From: JBBRZF01 sp038236965
GTDB taxonomy: Bacteria > Acidobacteriota > Terriglobia > Terriglobales > Acidobacteriaceae
Direction of reading: 5' to 3'
NCBI GenBank assembly: GCA_038236965.1
Contig: JBBRZF010000093.1
Location: 1 to 13,437 of the forward strand
Length of the DNA stretch: 13,437 nucleotides
Shown: piece after piece, positions 1 through 6,490 of the stretch
How positions within the stretch are numbered: position 1 is the first letter of the stretch
Layout of the letters: each line of letters starts with the position of its first letter
The notes under the pieces: model-generated
The model's database searches: none
Told to the model about the DNA's origin: nothing
The model's input: the letters and a program-made list of their open reading frames with translations, nothing else
Position numbers and translations under genes: made by a program

Positions 1-608
1 ACCGTGCTCGCCGCGACTGCCGCTTGATTCGTGCGCGCCTCGGCCATGTTGAGGTCGGCTTCCGCTGCGGTGATCTGCTGACGTGATGCGGCGACTCGAG
101 CCTGTGCGGCCTTCAGCGCCGCCTGCGCGCGCTCACGGTCCTGTGCCGAAGCGATGCCTTGGAGGGCCAGTCCCACCATGCGTTGCGTGTCGCCCTGCTG
201 ACGCTCAAGGTCTGCTTCGGCCTCTAGCAGTGCGCTGCGCGCTGCGGCGATGCGCGCGCGCGCATTCGCCACCGCGCTGGTGGTCTCGCCCTGCGTGCTG
301 CGCTCGGCGTGCTGCGTCCCGCTTACCTGCGAACGCAGGCTGGCCAGCATCGCACTCGCGGCGCTCTTCTGCGCGACCAGCTCTTCAGAATCGATACTCG
401 CAATCAGGTCGCCCTGTTTTACCGTGCTGCCTTCATCCACCGCGAGTTTGTCGATGCGTCCCATGATCTTCGAGCTCACGATCACCTGGTTCGCATCCAC
501 CGTGCCCACCAGTACCAGGTCGGTCGAGTGGTCGACGGTGAAGTAGTAGTACCCGAGCGCCACGCAGAACAACACTCCGATCAGGATGAATACCTTGAAT
601 TGATTCAC
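1..608 (-). CDS. HlyD/EmrA-family membrane fusion protein (partial)
   Basis: This is the periplasmic adaptor subunit of an efflux or type I secretion pump, linking an inner-membrane transporter to an outer-membrane channel. About 202 residues are visible and the C-terminus lies beyond the left edge. The N-terminus has one membrane segment (about residues 4-23, FKVFILIGVLFCVALGYYYF). A lipoyl/barrel-sandwich half follows (VGTVDANQVIVSSKIMGRID, then VDEGSTVKQGDLIASID, the hallmark of the family). After that comes a long Ala/Glu/Arg/Gln-rich alpha-helical hairpin. The start is a GTG that overlaps the stop of the upstream TetR gene in GTGA, with a GAGG about 9 nt upstream inside the tetR end, so translation is probably coupled. 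The next genes off-window are expected to be the transporter (MFS or ABC) and perhaps an outer-membrane factor. The family assignment is firm; the substrate is unknown. Confidence 0.9.
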   Translation of the reverse strand, partial: MNQFKVFILIGVLFCVALGYYYFTVDHSTDLVLVGTVDANQVIVSSKIMGRIDKLAVDEGSTVKQGDLIASIDSEELVAQKSAASAMLASLRSQVSGTQHAERSTQGETTSAVANARARIAAARSALLEAEADLERQQGDTQRMVGLALQGIASAQDRERAQAALKAAQARVAASRQQITAAEADLNMAEARTNQAAVAAST

Positions 609-1390
609 TTGCGTTTGCCTCGCTTCGTTTTTCCAACTGCGCTCGTTCGTCGAGCTGCAGTGGTCGGGTGTTTGCTTACTTTCTTGTCGATCAGAAATCC
701 GGGTTGCGCGATGTGCGGCAGCGCAAGCACGCGCTTCGCCTCCGCCGGACTGCGAAATATTGCGGCAGCGATAAAGTCCAGCACCGCCGCTCGGCGTGCG
801 ATCAAGGCATCCTGCGCCATCGGGTCGGAATTGCTGAAGACACGGAAGACCGGGGTGCTGATGAAATAGAAAATGATGGTGCCCAGCATGGAAACCAGGA
901 ACTGCTGCGGCGGGATATCGCGGAACTTACCCTGCTTCACGCCCTCGGCCAACAACGCCGCGACCCTGCTGAACGAAGGACGCATGTAGTTGGTGACGAT
1001 CCGCTCCAGGTGCTCAGACCCCGTCCGTCCGGCGCGCATCAACTCGTACTGCATCAGCGGCGAGTGCCACGGGTTCATCACCACGTAATCGAAGTGCGCC
1101 CCCACAAATGCCATCAACTTTTCAGAAGGAGGCAGGTCGCGCTCCAGCACCTCGCGCATACGAACCAGGATGCGCTCAAAGGCGTACTCCAGGGTCGCGC
1201 CGAACAGGCCGTCCTTGTCTTTGAAGTAGTAATAGAGCAGCGCCTTGTTGACCTTCGCCGCCTGCGCGATGGAATCGATGCGCGCTCCTGCCGCCCCCTG
1301 CTTGGCAAATTCCAGCAGCGCAGCATCCAGGATCGCCTGCCGGCTCTGTTCCGGCTGGCCGCGCGTCCCGAGATGTGATTTGGATGCCAT
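605..1390 (-). CDS. TetR/AcrR-family transcriptional regulator
   Basis: A 261-residue repressor of the TetR family, probably controlling itself and the efflux genes behind it. The N-terminal DNA-binding domain spans about residues 16-63 (SRQAILDAALLEFAKQG, then the helix-turn-helix IDSIAQAAKVNKALLYYYFK with the typical LYYYFKDKDGLF end). The C-terminal ligand domain is divergent, as usual. The extreme C-terminus is a basic tail (TAARRTSAVGKTKRGKRK) longer than the family norm. An upstream extension of the frame exists, but ATG at 1390 begins a normal TetR N-terminus and lies downstream of the promoter and operator, so the longer version would be untranscribed. The SD is weak (AAGAAAG). The stop overlaps the start of the HlyD gene by 4 nt. 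The ligand cannot be told from sequence. Confidence 0.93.
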   Translation of the reverse strand: MASKSHLGTRGQPEQSRQAILDAALLEFAKQGAAGARIDSIAQAAKVNKALLYYYFKDKDGLFGATLEYAFERILVRMREVLERDLPPSEKLMAFVGAHFDYVVMNPWHSPLMQYELMRAGRTGSEHLERIVTNYMRPSFSRVAALLAEGVKQGKFRDIPPQQFLVSMLGTIIFYFISTPVFRVFSNSDPMAQDALIARRAAVLDFIAAAIFRSPAEAKRVLALPHIAQPGFLIDKKVSKHPTTAARRTSAVGKTKRGKRK

Positions 1391-1428
1391 GGTCTTTCTT
1401 GTCTGGGTGCCGAAAGAAGAGCTAAAAG

Positions 1429-1477
1429 TAACTAACCGTTTAGTTAGATTAAACCTCCAGGGATGCGCTCCTGTCAA
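1429..1477 (-). promoter_or_regulatory. tetR promoter with overlapping palindromic operator
   Basis: Reading leftward, TTGACA (1472-1477) and TTTAAT (1448-1453) are separated by 18 nt, a good sigma-70-type promoter. Immediately downstream, across the expected transcription start, lies the palindrome TAACTAA-CCGT-TTAGTTA (1429-1446, two 7-bp arms, 4-bp centre). Position and symmetry fit an operator of the adjacent TetR protein, giving autoregulation of the tetR-hlyD operon. The sequence elements are seen directly; the binding is inferred. Confidence 0.75.
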
Positions 1478-1499
1478 ACGGCAGCAGTTCCCAACAGCA

Positions 1500-1529
1500 A
1501 AAGGCCACCGCATCCCTGCCGTGGCCTTT
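1500..1529 (-). terminator. Hairpin downstream of tdh
   Basis: A perfect 9-bp stem, AAAGGCCAC (1500-1508) with GTGGCCTTT (1521-1529) around a 12-nt loop, sits 43 nt past the tdh stop. On the minus strand it is followed by a short run of four T, so it is a plausible but not ideal intrinsic terminator. It also separates tdh from the tetR promoter. Confidence 0.6.
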
Positions 1530-1540
1530 GACCTTCAATT

Positions 1541-1569
1541 ACCAAATTACAAATCACCAAATTACAAAT
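1541..1569. repeat. Two-copy AT-rich tandem repeat
   Basis: The 14-mer ACCAAATTACAAAT occurs twice, 1541-1554 and 1556-1569 (period 15). A degenerate partial copy (CAATT) lies in front. It fills the space between the tdh stop and its putative terminator and is strikingly AT-rich for this window. No function can be assigned. Confidence 0.75.
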
Positions 1570-1572
1570 GCC

Positions 1573-2625
1573 TTACTTCACGCCGTTCGGATACAGCAAT
1601 ATCTTGCTGGCCACTCCGGAGTTCAGCATATCCATTCCTTTGGTGAAATCTTTCATCGCCAGGCGGTCCGTGATCACCGGATGCAGATCCAGTTTCCCGG
1701 CCTTCAACAAGGCCGTCATCTGGTACCAGGTCTGGTACATGCGACGACCGTTGATGCCTTGCACGGTCGCGCCCTTGAAGATGATGTCCGTCGCTAGGTT
1801 GATCTCCACCGGACGCGACGGGATGCCCAGCAATGAAGCGCGTCCCCCAAGACGCAGGATATCGAAACCCAGTTTGATGGCGTCTTTATGTCCCGACATT
1901 TCCAGAAGGACATCCACGCCTACGCCGTCCGTTTGCTCTTGGATCATCTTGCGCACATCTTGCGTCGAAGGATCAAGCACCATGTCGGCGTTCATCTTTT
2001 CCGCGACCTTGCGGCGATGTTCATTCACTTCGATGGCGAATACTTTCGTCGCGCCACACGCCTTCGCCACTGCGATCGAGAACAATCCGATCGGACCGCA
2101 TCCCGTGATCGCAACGGTTTTCGCCGCGATGTCGCCAGAGAGAACCGTGTGCACGGCGTTGCCAAGCGGATCGAGCAGCGAAGCGTATTCCAGCGGAACC
2201 GACGCATCCAGCTTCCAGATATTCGACTCGGGGATGGTGACGTATTCGGCAAACGCGCCGTTCGCGTCCACACCGATGATCTTCACGTGCTGGCAGATGT
2301 GCGCTTCGCCCGTGCGGCACTGGTAACACTTGCCGCAATTCACATGCATCTCGGCGGAAACAAAATCGCCTTCCTTCACCGTCGTTACTTCATCGCCCAC
2401 GGCCGCAACCTCGCCGCAGAATTCGTGCCCGGGTATCAGTGGCGGATGAATGCGCCCTTGCGCCCATGGATCCCAGTTGTAAATGTGCACATCGGTCCCG
2501 CACACGGAAGCGACCTTTACTTTTACAAGGACCTCTGTGGGACCGAAGGCGGGGATCTTTACCTCCTGGATCTCGATGCCCGCTTTGGCTTCGGGCTTTA
2601 CAACTGCAAGCATTGTTTTAGACAT
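1573..2625 (-). CDS. tdh: L-threonine 3-dehydrogenase (zinc, MDR family)
   Basis: This 350-residue cytosolic enzyme oxidises L-threonine with NAD+ to 2-amino-3-oxobutyrate, the first step of threonine breakdown to glycine and acetyl-CoA. It follows E. coli Tdh (341 residues) closely along its whole length. Catalytic zinc ligands are visible as Cys42 in SVCGTDVHIYNWD and His67-Glu68 in PGHEF. Structural zinc uses Cys97, Cys100, Cys103 and Cys111. The Rossmann motif GCGPIG is at 175-180, with Glu199 ending the second strand, as expected for NAD. LDPLGNAVHT and the GINGRRMYQTWY stretch are typical of Tdh rather than of sorbitol or alcohol dehydrogenases. The frame stays open upstream to 2877, but ATG 2625 gives the family-length protein; there is no good SD. 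The usual partner gene kbl is not adjacent in this window. A related polyol dehydrogenase is the only alternative. Confidence 0.92.
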   Translation of the reverse strand: MSKTMLAVVKPEAKAGIEIQEVKIPAFGPTEVLVKVKVASVCGTDVHIYNWDPWAQGRIHPPLIPGHEFCGEVAAVGDEVTTVKEGDFVSAEMHVNCGKCYQCRTGEAHICQHVKIIGVDANGAFAEYVTIPESNIWKLDASVPLEYASLLDPLGNAVHTVLSGDIAAKTVAITGCGPIGLFSIAVAKACGATKVFAIEVNEHRRKVAEKMNADMVLDPSTQDVRKMIQEQTDGVGVDVLLEMSGHKDAIKLGFDILRLGGRASLLGIPSRPVEINLATDIIFKGATVQGINGRRMYQTWYQMTALLKAGKLDLHPVITDRLAMKDFTKGMDMLNSGVASKILLYPNGVK

Positions 2626-2798
2626 TTTAGGATGACTGCTTTCTCGCTGCGCGCGGTACTTTGCGTTCGGCGCCAGCGTAATCACTGCGCTCCCAGCACA
2701 CTTCTTGCCAGGCGGATACAGGAGGAAACTCCGTAATTCTAGCACTCGCACCAGCGCATTGTTTCCTCGCAAACGCTGAACACAACGCCGCGTGATGC

Positions 2799-3029
2799 TC
2801 ATCCTTGCGATGATTGGTTTTTCTTTTGAGTGAGCGCGCGAATCACTTCGCGTTTTTCTCGCGCGCTCATACTGCAACCTGCGCGTGATTCTTCCAAAAT
2901 TGCCGCCGCTTCTTTGCTTACGAATTTCGTTTTCTTCGCTTCTTTACCTCTCGTGGTGAGTTCTTCTTCATCTTGGACGCACGGAAACTTTTTCGACGCA
3001 ATACGAAAGATGAAGATTTTTATTGACAT
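2799..3029 (-). CDS. Doubtful small charged protein in an AT-richer spacer
   Basis: This open frame would give 76 residues from ATG 3029, ending MSAREKREVIRALTQKKNQSSQG. It is rich in Lys, Glu and Arg, with no membrane segment and no domain I recognise. It lies in the roughly 520-nt spacer between tdh and the Lys/Ala mini-gene (2626-3149), where GC falls below that of the neighbours. There is no SD before the ATG, and the start overlaps the promoter of the oppositely directed mini-gene. An opposite-strand frame of 70 codons covers the same bases. It may be chance. Otherwise the spacer holds only a possible leftward -10 box for tdh (TAGAAT, 2736-2741), which would give tdh a leader of about 100 nt. 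Confidence 0.2.
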   Translation of the reverse strand: MSIKIFIFRIASKKFPCVQDEEELTTRGKEAKKTKFVSKEAAAILEESRAGCSMSAREKREVIRALTQKKNQSSQG

Positions 3030-3051
3030 GCCGGCGAAGTAACCACAAAAT
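3023..3051 (+). promoter_or_regulatory. Promoter of the Lys/Ala mini-gene
   Basis: A perfect -35 box TTGACA (3023-3028) is followed after 17 nt by CAAAAT (3046-3051), four of six matches to the -10 consensus. Transcription would start near 3058, giving a leader of about 90 nt before the gene at 3150. Confidence 0.55.
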
Positions 3052-3149
3052 CTAGGGGCATAGGTATATCGCGCACAACGCGCGGTACCGCCATGTAGAG
3101 TTTTAAAATTCACAAACCTTCAAGGGAGAAGGTTTCAGGAGACTACAAA

Positions 3150-3257
3150 ATGGCAGTGAAAAAAGCAGTGAAGAAGGCCGCCGCAAAGAAGCCCGCAGCT
3201 AAGAAAGCCGTAAAGAAGGCCGCACCGAAGAAGAAGGTTGCTGCGAAAAAGAAGTAG
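3150..3257 (+). CDS. Lysine/alanine-rich histone H1-like mini-protein
   Basis: A 35-residue peptide starting MAVKKAVKKAAAKKPAAKK and ending KKVAAKKK. It has 16 Lys, 12 Ala, 4 Val, 2 Pro and Met, no acidic residue, and a net charge near +16. The (A/V)KKA/PAAKK pattern is that of eukaryotic H1 tails and bacterial H1-like proteins (chlamydial Hc1/Hc2, AlgP and Lys/Ala tails of some HU proteins). A role in binding and condensing DNA or RNA is therefore likely but inferred. The SD is excellent: AGGAGA at 3137-3142, 7 nt before ATG. The gene also has its own promoter and a strong terminator 66 nt after the stop, so it is a complete single-gene unit despite its size. It does not appear to be a remnant of a longer protein, because no HU or other globular domain lies in frame upstream. 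Confidence 0.82.
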   Translation: MAVKKAVKKAAAKKPAAKKAVKKAAPKKKVAAKKK

Positions 3258-3323
3258 TTTTACCGTACCTGGCCAGCAAGAGCTAAATGAAAACGGCCCC
3301 GTACTTCAGGCCCAGTTTCAAAG

Positions 3324-3353
3324 AAAGTCTCCGCAGGCTACGGAGACTTTTTT
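3324..3353 (+). terminator. Intrinsic terminator of the Lys/Ala mini-gene
   Basis: A perfect 10-bp stem, AAAGTCTCCG (3324-3333) with CGGAGACTTT (3341-3350), has a 7-nt loop and ends in six T (3348-3353). This is a textbook Rho-independent terminator on the plus strand. Confidence 0.9.
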
Positions 3354-3372
3354 CATTTGACCGAGACAGATC

Positions 3373-3396
3373 AGGGCTCCTCGCAAGAGGAGCCCT
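3373..3396 (-). terminator. Hairpin between convergent genes, GCAA tetraloop
   Basis: A perfect 10-bp stem, AGGGCTCCTC (3373-3382) with GAGGAGCCCT (3387-3396), has loop GCAA, a GNRA tetraloop when read on the plus strand. It lies 22 nt beyond the stop of the phosphoesterase lipoprotein. No T tract follows on the minus strand, and on the plus strand there is TTGGTTTT. It probably serves as a stop or 3'-end stabiliser for the leftward gene, possibly bidirectional. The strand is therefore uncertain. Confidence 0.6.
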
Positions 3397-3418
3397 TTGG
3401 TTTTCACCGCACTCGTTA

Positions 3419-5611
3419 TCAGAAGCCGATCTTGTGTCCCGGTGCCACTTCTTTCACGTGCGTCAGATCGCAAGTATTCGCTCCGGTTGGAGGGCCCAAC
3501 CAGTTGATGATCGTCTGGCACGTCGGACTCCCCACGGCATCCTTGGTCGGATCGCAATACCACGGCTGTGCCGGCATCGGCGGGGGCGTCATCCACGCTG
3601 GCGCCGTGAAGTCGAAGAACTCCGTCATGTCGTTCGACGCCGCATCGCGCGCCGTGAGCGGAGAGACATTGAAGCGTGTCTCGATCAATTTCAAGACACT
3701 CAGCGACGTCATTGGTGTGTGCGAAACGAAATTCTTTTTTACCCATGGCGATACCACTACCACCGGCGTACGGAATCCGCTGTAGGTGAATTGGTCCCAG
3801 GTTCCCGTGTCCGACGTCTTGAAGTTCGGCGGCGTCGCATCCGGTGCAGGCTGCGCGATCGGCGACACGTGGTCGTACAGGCCGCCGCCTTCGTCGTACG
3901 TCAGGATGAAGGCCGACGTCGCCCACGCCGTACTCGTCATCAGCGCGTCGATCATCTTCTTCACGTTGGCCGCACCCGGCTGAATACCCCACTTGTTATC
4001 GGGATGCTCATTCAGTTGCCACGACGCCACCTGTTCCAGGAAGACAACCTGCGGCAACAGTTTGTCCGCATTCGGGTCGGCCAACAGTCGATAGTACTCG
4101 GCGATGTTGCGCACGCGGCCTTGCGATGCCGGGTCGTTCCAGATGTCGAACTCCGAAAGAAACACGTCGCCGCTGGTGTAGTAGTACTTCCACGTGATGC
4201 CGGCTTCGTTCAGCGTCTGGAAGATTGTCTTCTGCGTGTACAGCGGATGATTCGAATCCGGATTCGGACGTATCCATCCCCACGAAGTCCCGGTGTACAG
4301 ATACATCCGGTTCGGCACCGTCGGCCCCATCATCGAAGCGTGCCAGTTATCGCTGGTCGCAAACTGCGTTGCCAGTTCGTAGTAGTACGGAATATCCGTC
4401 TGGTCCATGTAGCCCATCGAACGCGTGTAATGCGGGTCCACCGTCGATCCCTGCGAGTCCGTCGGCGACATCATCCAGAAATCCATTCCGAAGCTGCCAT
4501 CGCTCTTGCGATGCGAATAGAAGTGGCTCTCGTTCCATCCCGGACTCGTCACTTCCATGCACGTCGTCGGCATGTGGAACAGCTTCACCTGGTCGCCGTA
4601 GTAATCCGTGAACACCTTGTTGAAGTCCGGCGCATCGATGTCCGCCGGCAATCCCTTGCTCGCGCGATACTCGCCCAGTTTGCCGAAGTAGTTGTCGAAC
4701 GAGCGATTCTCCTGCATGTAGAGGAAGATATGTTTCAGCGTGCTCAGTCCGCTCGTGCCGCCCAGCACATTCACCGCGACGCTCGCCGTCTGCTTCGCGC
4801 CGGTCGCGTCCGTTGCCGTCGCCGTGTAGCTCTTCGACGTCGCCGGCGTCACGCTGGCCGAACCATTCAGGTTCACCGCGCCAAGGTCGGTGATGCTCAC
4901 TGCAACAGCATTTTGCGAAGTCCAACTCAGCGTCGTGCTCGCCCCCGCCGCAACGTTCACCGGATTCGCAACCAGCGTTACGCCCAGCGTACCAGTGGCC
5001 GCCACCGTCACCGTCGCTTGTGCGGACGCGGTTCCGCCTGCCCCGGTCACGGTCGCCGTATAGGTGGTCGGCGCCAGCGGAGTCACATTCGCCGATCCGC
5101 TTGCCGTGCTGAACGTCCCCACCCCGTTGTCGATCGTCAGCGAAGTCGCATTCTGCGTACTCCAGGTCAGCGCCGCAGTCTGCCCTGCATTGATCCAGGC
5201 CGGCGTCGCCGTGAAGGTGATCGTCGGGGCCGCGGCATTCACCGTGATCGTCACCGCCGCCGAGCTCGTCACGTTGTTCGCGTTCCTTGCCGTCAGCGTG
5301 TAGGTCGTCGTCGTCAGCGGTGCGATATTCGCCGTACCGCTCGGCCCCGGAGAATCTTCTCCAACGCTGGGCGAGAAACTCAACGACGCCGCATTCGTCG
5401 AACTCCACGTCAGCGTCACCAGGTCGTTCGCATGGATCGTCGTTTTATCGGCGGAGAGCGTCACCGTCGGAGCATTGCCGCTGCCCGTGCCTCCTCCACC
5501 CGGGTTTCCACTGGACGACGACCCGCCTCCGCCGCAACCCACAGCAATCGCCAAAGTGAAAATGAGAACGAGCAGAACGGAGTATTTCCAGACCGCGGAC
5601 CACGAAGTCAT
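3419..5611 (-). CDS. Secreted phosphoesterase lipoprotein with three Ig-like repeats
   Basis: A 730-residue protein of the phospholipase C/acid phosphatase phosphoesterase family (Pfam phosphoesterase, PF04185 type). A lipoprotein signal covers residues 1-25, with lipobox AVGC and Cys26, followed by a Gly/Ser linker. Three Ig-like repeats of about 80 residues follow (roughly 46-126, 127-206 and 207-288), marked by LTWSSTNA, LTWSTQNA and LSWTSQNA and by TTYTLTA-like endings. The catalytic domain (about 290-730) begins with YMQENRSFDNYFG, the family signature. It carries NWHASMMGPTVPNRMY, TYDEGGGLYDHVSP and GFRTPVVVVSPWVKK, which hold the metal and active-site residues. It should act at the cell envelope on phospholipids or other phosphomonoesters or diesters; the exact substrate is unknown. 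ATG 5611 is preferred over in-frame TTG 5620 and GTG 5617; none has a clear SD. Confidence 0.9.
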   Translation of the reverse strand: MTSWSAVWKYSVLLVLIFTLAIAVGCGGGGSSSSGNPGGGGTGSGNAPTVTLSADKTTIHANDLVTLTWSSTNAASLSFSPSVGEDSPGPSGTANIAPLTTTTYTLTARNANNVTSSAAVTITVNAAAPTITFTATPAWINAGQTAALTWSTQNATSLTIDNGVGTFSTASGSANVTPLAPTTYTATVTGAGGTASAQATVTVAATGTLGVTLVANPVNVAAGASTTLSWTSQNAVAVSITDLGAVNLNGSASVTPATSKSYTATATDATGAKQTASVAVNVLGGTSGLSTLKHIFLYMQENRSFDNYFGKLGEYRASKGLPADIDAPDFNKVFTDYYGDQVKLFHMPTTCMEVTSPGWNESHFYSHRKSDGSFGMDFWMMSPTDSQGSTVDPHYTRSMGYMDQTDIPYYYELATQFATSDNWHASMMGPTVPNRMYLYTGTSWGWIRPNPDSNHPLYTQKTIFQTLNEAGITWKYYYTSGDVFLSEFDIWNDPASQGRVRNIAEYYRLLADPNADKLLPQVVFLEQVASWQLNEHPDNKWGIQPGAANVKKMIDALMTSTAWATSAFILTYDEGGGLYDHVSPIAQPAPDATPPNFKTSDTGTWDQFTYSGFRTPVVVVSPWVKKNFVSHTPMTSLSVLKLIETRFNVSPLTARDAASNDMTEFFDFTAPAWMTPPPMPAQPWYCDPTKDAVGSPTCQTIINWLGPPTGANTCDLTHVKEVAPGHKIGF

Positions 5612-5688
5612 AGGCACCAACCAGGGACTTACTTCAGGAGCTTGGATTCAGCCTCTCTGGGTGGAGTTGTTCCATCTTTCGCGTTCGT

Positions 5689-5704
5689 GTTACAAAGCGT
5701 TACA
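5689..5704. repeat. Direct repeat GTTACA in a divergent promoter region
   Basis: GTTACA occurs at 5689-5694 and 5699-5704, one helical turn (10 bp) apart, in the 161-bp spacer between the divergent phosphoesterase and MerR genes. The phasing suits a direct-repeat binding site, but six bases can recur by chance. No convincing -35/-10 pair was found for either gene. Confidence 0.35.
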
Positions 5705-5772
5705 CTCATTCCACGGGCGTCGCGGCTTGGTCGGGCGTGCCAAGGGAAACTGGGCGCAACTCGCATAAACAA

Positions 5773-6186
5773 ATGGCCAACACTGCAAAAAAACGACGCG
5801 TCAAGAAGAGCCGGGAAGAAGAGATCATCATTCCCGACAAGCTCTACTTCCGCATCGGCGAAGTCTCCACCCTCAGCCGATTGCCCGCTTACGTCCTGCG
5901 CTTCTGGGAAACGGAATTTCCCCAGCTCAAGCCGACCAAGAGCAGCACGGGACAGCGCATGTACCGCCGTCGCGACGTGGAAAACATCCTGTCGATAAAG
6001 AAGCTGCTCTACGAAGAGGGCTACACCATCGCCGGAGCCCGGGAGAAATTCAAAGCCGATGTGCGTCCCGCCAAGGGACAGCCCGTGCTGCCCTTCCCCA
6101 AGAGAATGCCGGCGACCGACCTCAAGCGCGTCCGCCAGGGATTGCAGGAAATCCTGAAGATCCTCGCAACGCGCCACTCACGCTAA
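5773..6186 (+). CDS. MerR-family transcriptional regulator
   Basis: A 137-residue DNA-binding regulator. After a basic leader (AKKRRVKKSREEE), the winged helix-turn-helix spans about residues 26-95. The signature runs KLYFRIGEVSTLSRLPAYVLRFWETEF, then QRMYRRRDVENILSIKKLLYEEGYTIAGAREK. This is the compact MerR subgroup known from delta-proteobacteria and acidobacteria, which lacks a recognisable effector domain; only about 40 residues follow the HTH. In some genomes members of this subgroup lie next to ihfA and a tRNA-Pro gene; here no ihfA is seen, but a tRNA-Pro lies 0.7 kb downstream. ATG 5773 is chosen over upstream in-frame GTG 5737 because the conserved region begins soon after it; neither has a good SD. 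The target is unknown. Confidence 0.88.
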   Translation: MANTAKKRRVKKSREEEIIIPDKLYFRIGEVSTLSRLPAYVLRFWETEFPQLKPTKSSTGQRMYRRRDVENILSIKKLLYEEGYTIAGAREKFKADVRPAKGQPVLPFPKRMPATDLKRVRQGLQEILKILATRHSR

Positions 6187-6270
6187 CCAAGAGATTCGGA
6201 CCCGCAGTCACACCATCGGCGCCCAACGTTTTGGTGCACGTAATTGCGTCGCTCTTTCCGACAAACAATC

Positions 6271-6409
6271 GACTCACCCGACCCACCCCAACGATGCTTT
6301 GTAGCAGGGCACGACTCACCCGACGCGCATCACCGAGCTTTGTATCACGGCACGACTCACCCGACGCGCATCACCGAGCTTTGTATCAGGGCACGACTTT
6401 AGTCGTGCC
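6271..6409. repeat. Repeat array of 41-bp period
   Basis: Two nearly identical 41-bp units (6296-6336 and 6337-6377, differing at two sites) each contain GCTTTGTA, GGCACGACTCACCCGAC and GCGCATCACCGA. A third unit begins at 6378 but switches, after GGCACGACT, to AGTCGTGCC and so completes a palindrome. A degenerate earlier unit (from GACTCACCCGAC at 6271) gives about 3.5 copies. The array fills most of the 304-nt gap between the MerR gene and yggX. Otherwise that gap shows no gene. Confidence 0.85.
6390..6409. repeat. REP-like palindrome GGCACGACTTTAGTCGTGCC
   Basis: Nine-bp arms flank a TT centre. It ends the 41-bp array. It is a strong hairpin in either strand and resembles the repetitive extragenic palindromes scattered in intergenic DNA of acidobacteria, often associated elsewhere with REP-associated (RAYT) transposases. 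That last link is from general knowledge, not visible here. Confidence 0.7.
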
Positions 6410-6430
6410 GTGTTGGCCGACGAAGCGAAC

Positions 6431-6442
6431 GGGCTTTAGCCC
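6431..6442. repeat. Second short REP-like palindrome GGGCTTTAGCCC
   Basis: Five-bp arms surround the same TT centre. It shares the core CTTTAG with the palindrome 21 bp upstream, so the two look like a pair of related REP-type hairpins. It lies just before the presumed yggX promoter. Confidence 0.6.
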
Positions 6443-6454
6443 CTGTCCATTTAG

Positions 6455-6460
6455 TACAAT
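6455..6460 (+). promoter_or_regulatory. Candidate -10 box for yggX
   Basis: TACAAT ends 30 nt before the yggX start. No clear -35 box is present at the right distance; the GGGCTTTAGCCC palindrome occupies that place. Confidence 0.4.
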
Positions 6461-6490
6461 CAACTGTTCGCAATCATCACAGGAGTTTCT

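Noticed and set aside
668..1378. A 236-codon plus-strand frame
   Set aside because: It is antisense to the TetR gene, Arg/His/Gln-rich and without recognisable domain or SD.
2626..2735. A riboswitch in the possible tdh leader
   Set aside because: No known riboswitch core and no convincing stem system was found; only short imperfect pairings occur.
1568..2736. Two long plus-strand frames opposite tdh
   Set aside because: Both are shadows of the strongly conserved dehydrogenase on the minus strand.
3287..5998. A 903-codon plus-strand frame, longer than the gene opposite it
   Set aside because: It runs antisense through the whole phosphoesterase gene, across the intergenic spacer and into the MerR gene in another frame. 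The product is Arg/His-rich with no domain or export signal, while the opposite strand has a complete lipoprotein with clear catalytic motifs. It is a GC-driven shadow.
6271..6409. A CRISPR array
   Set aside because: The copies are tandem with no unique spacers between them, and the unit differs from a repeat-spacer layout; no cas genes are nearby.
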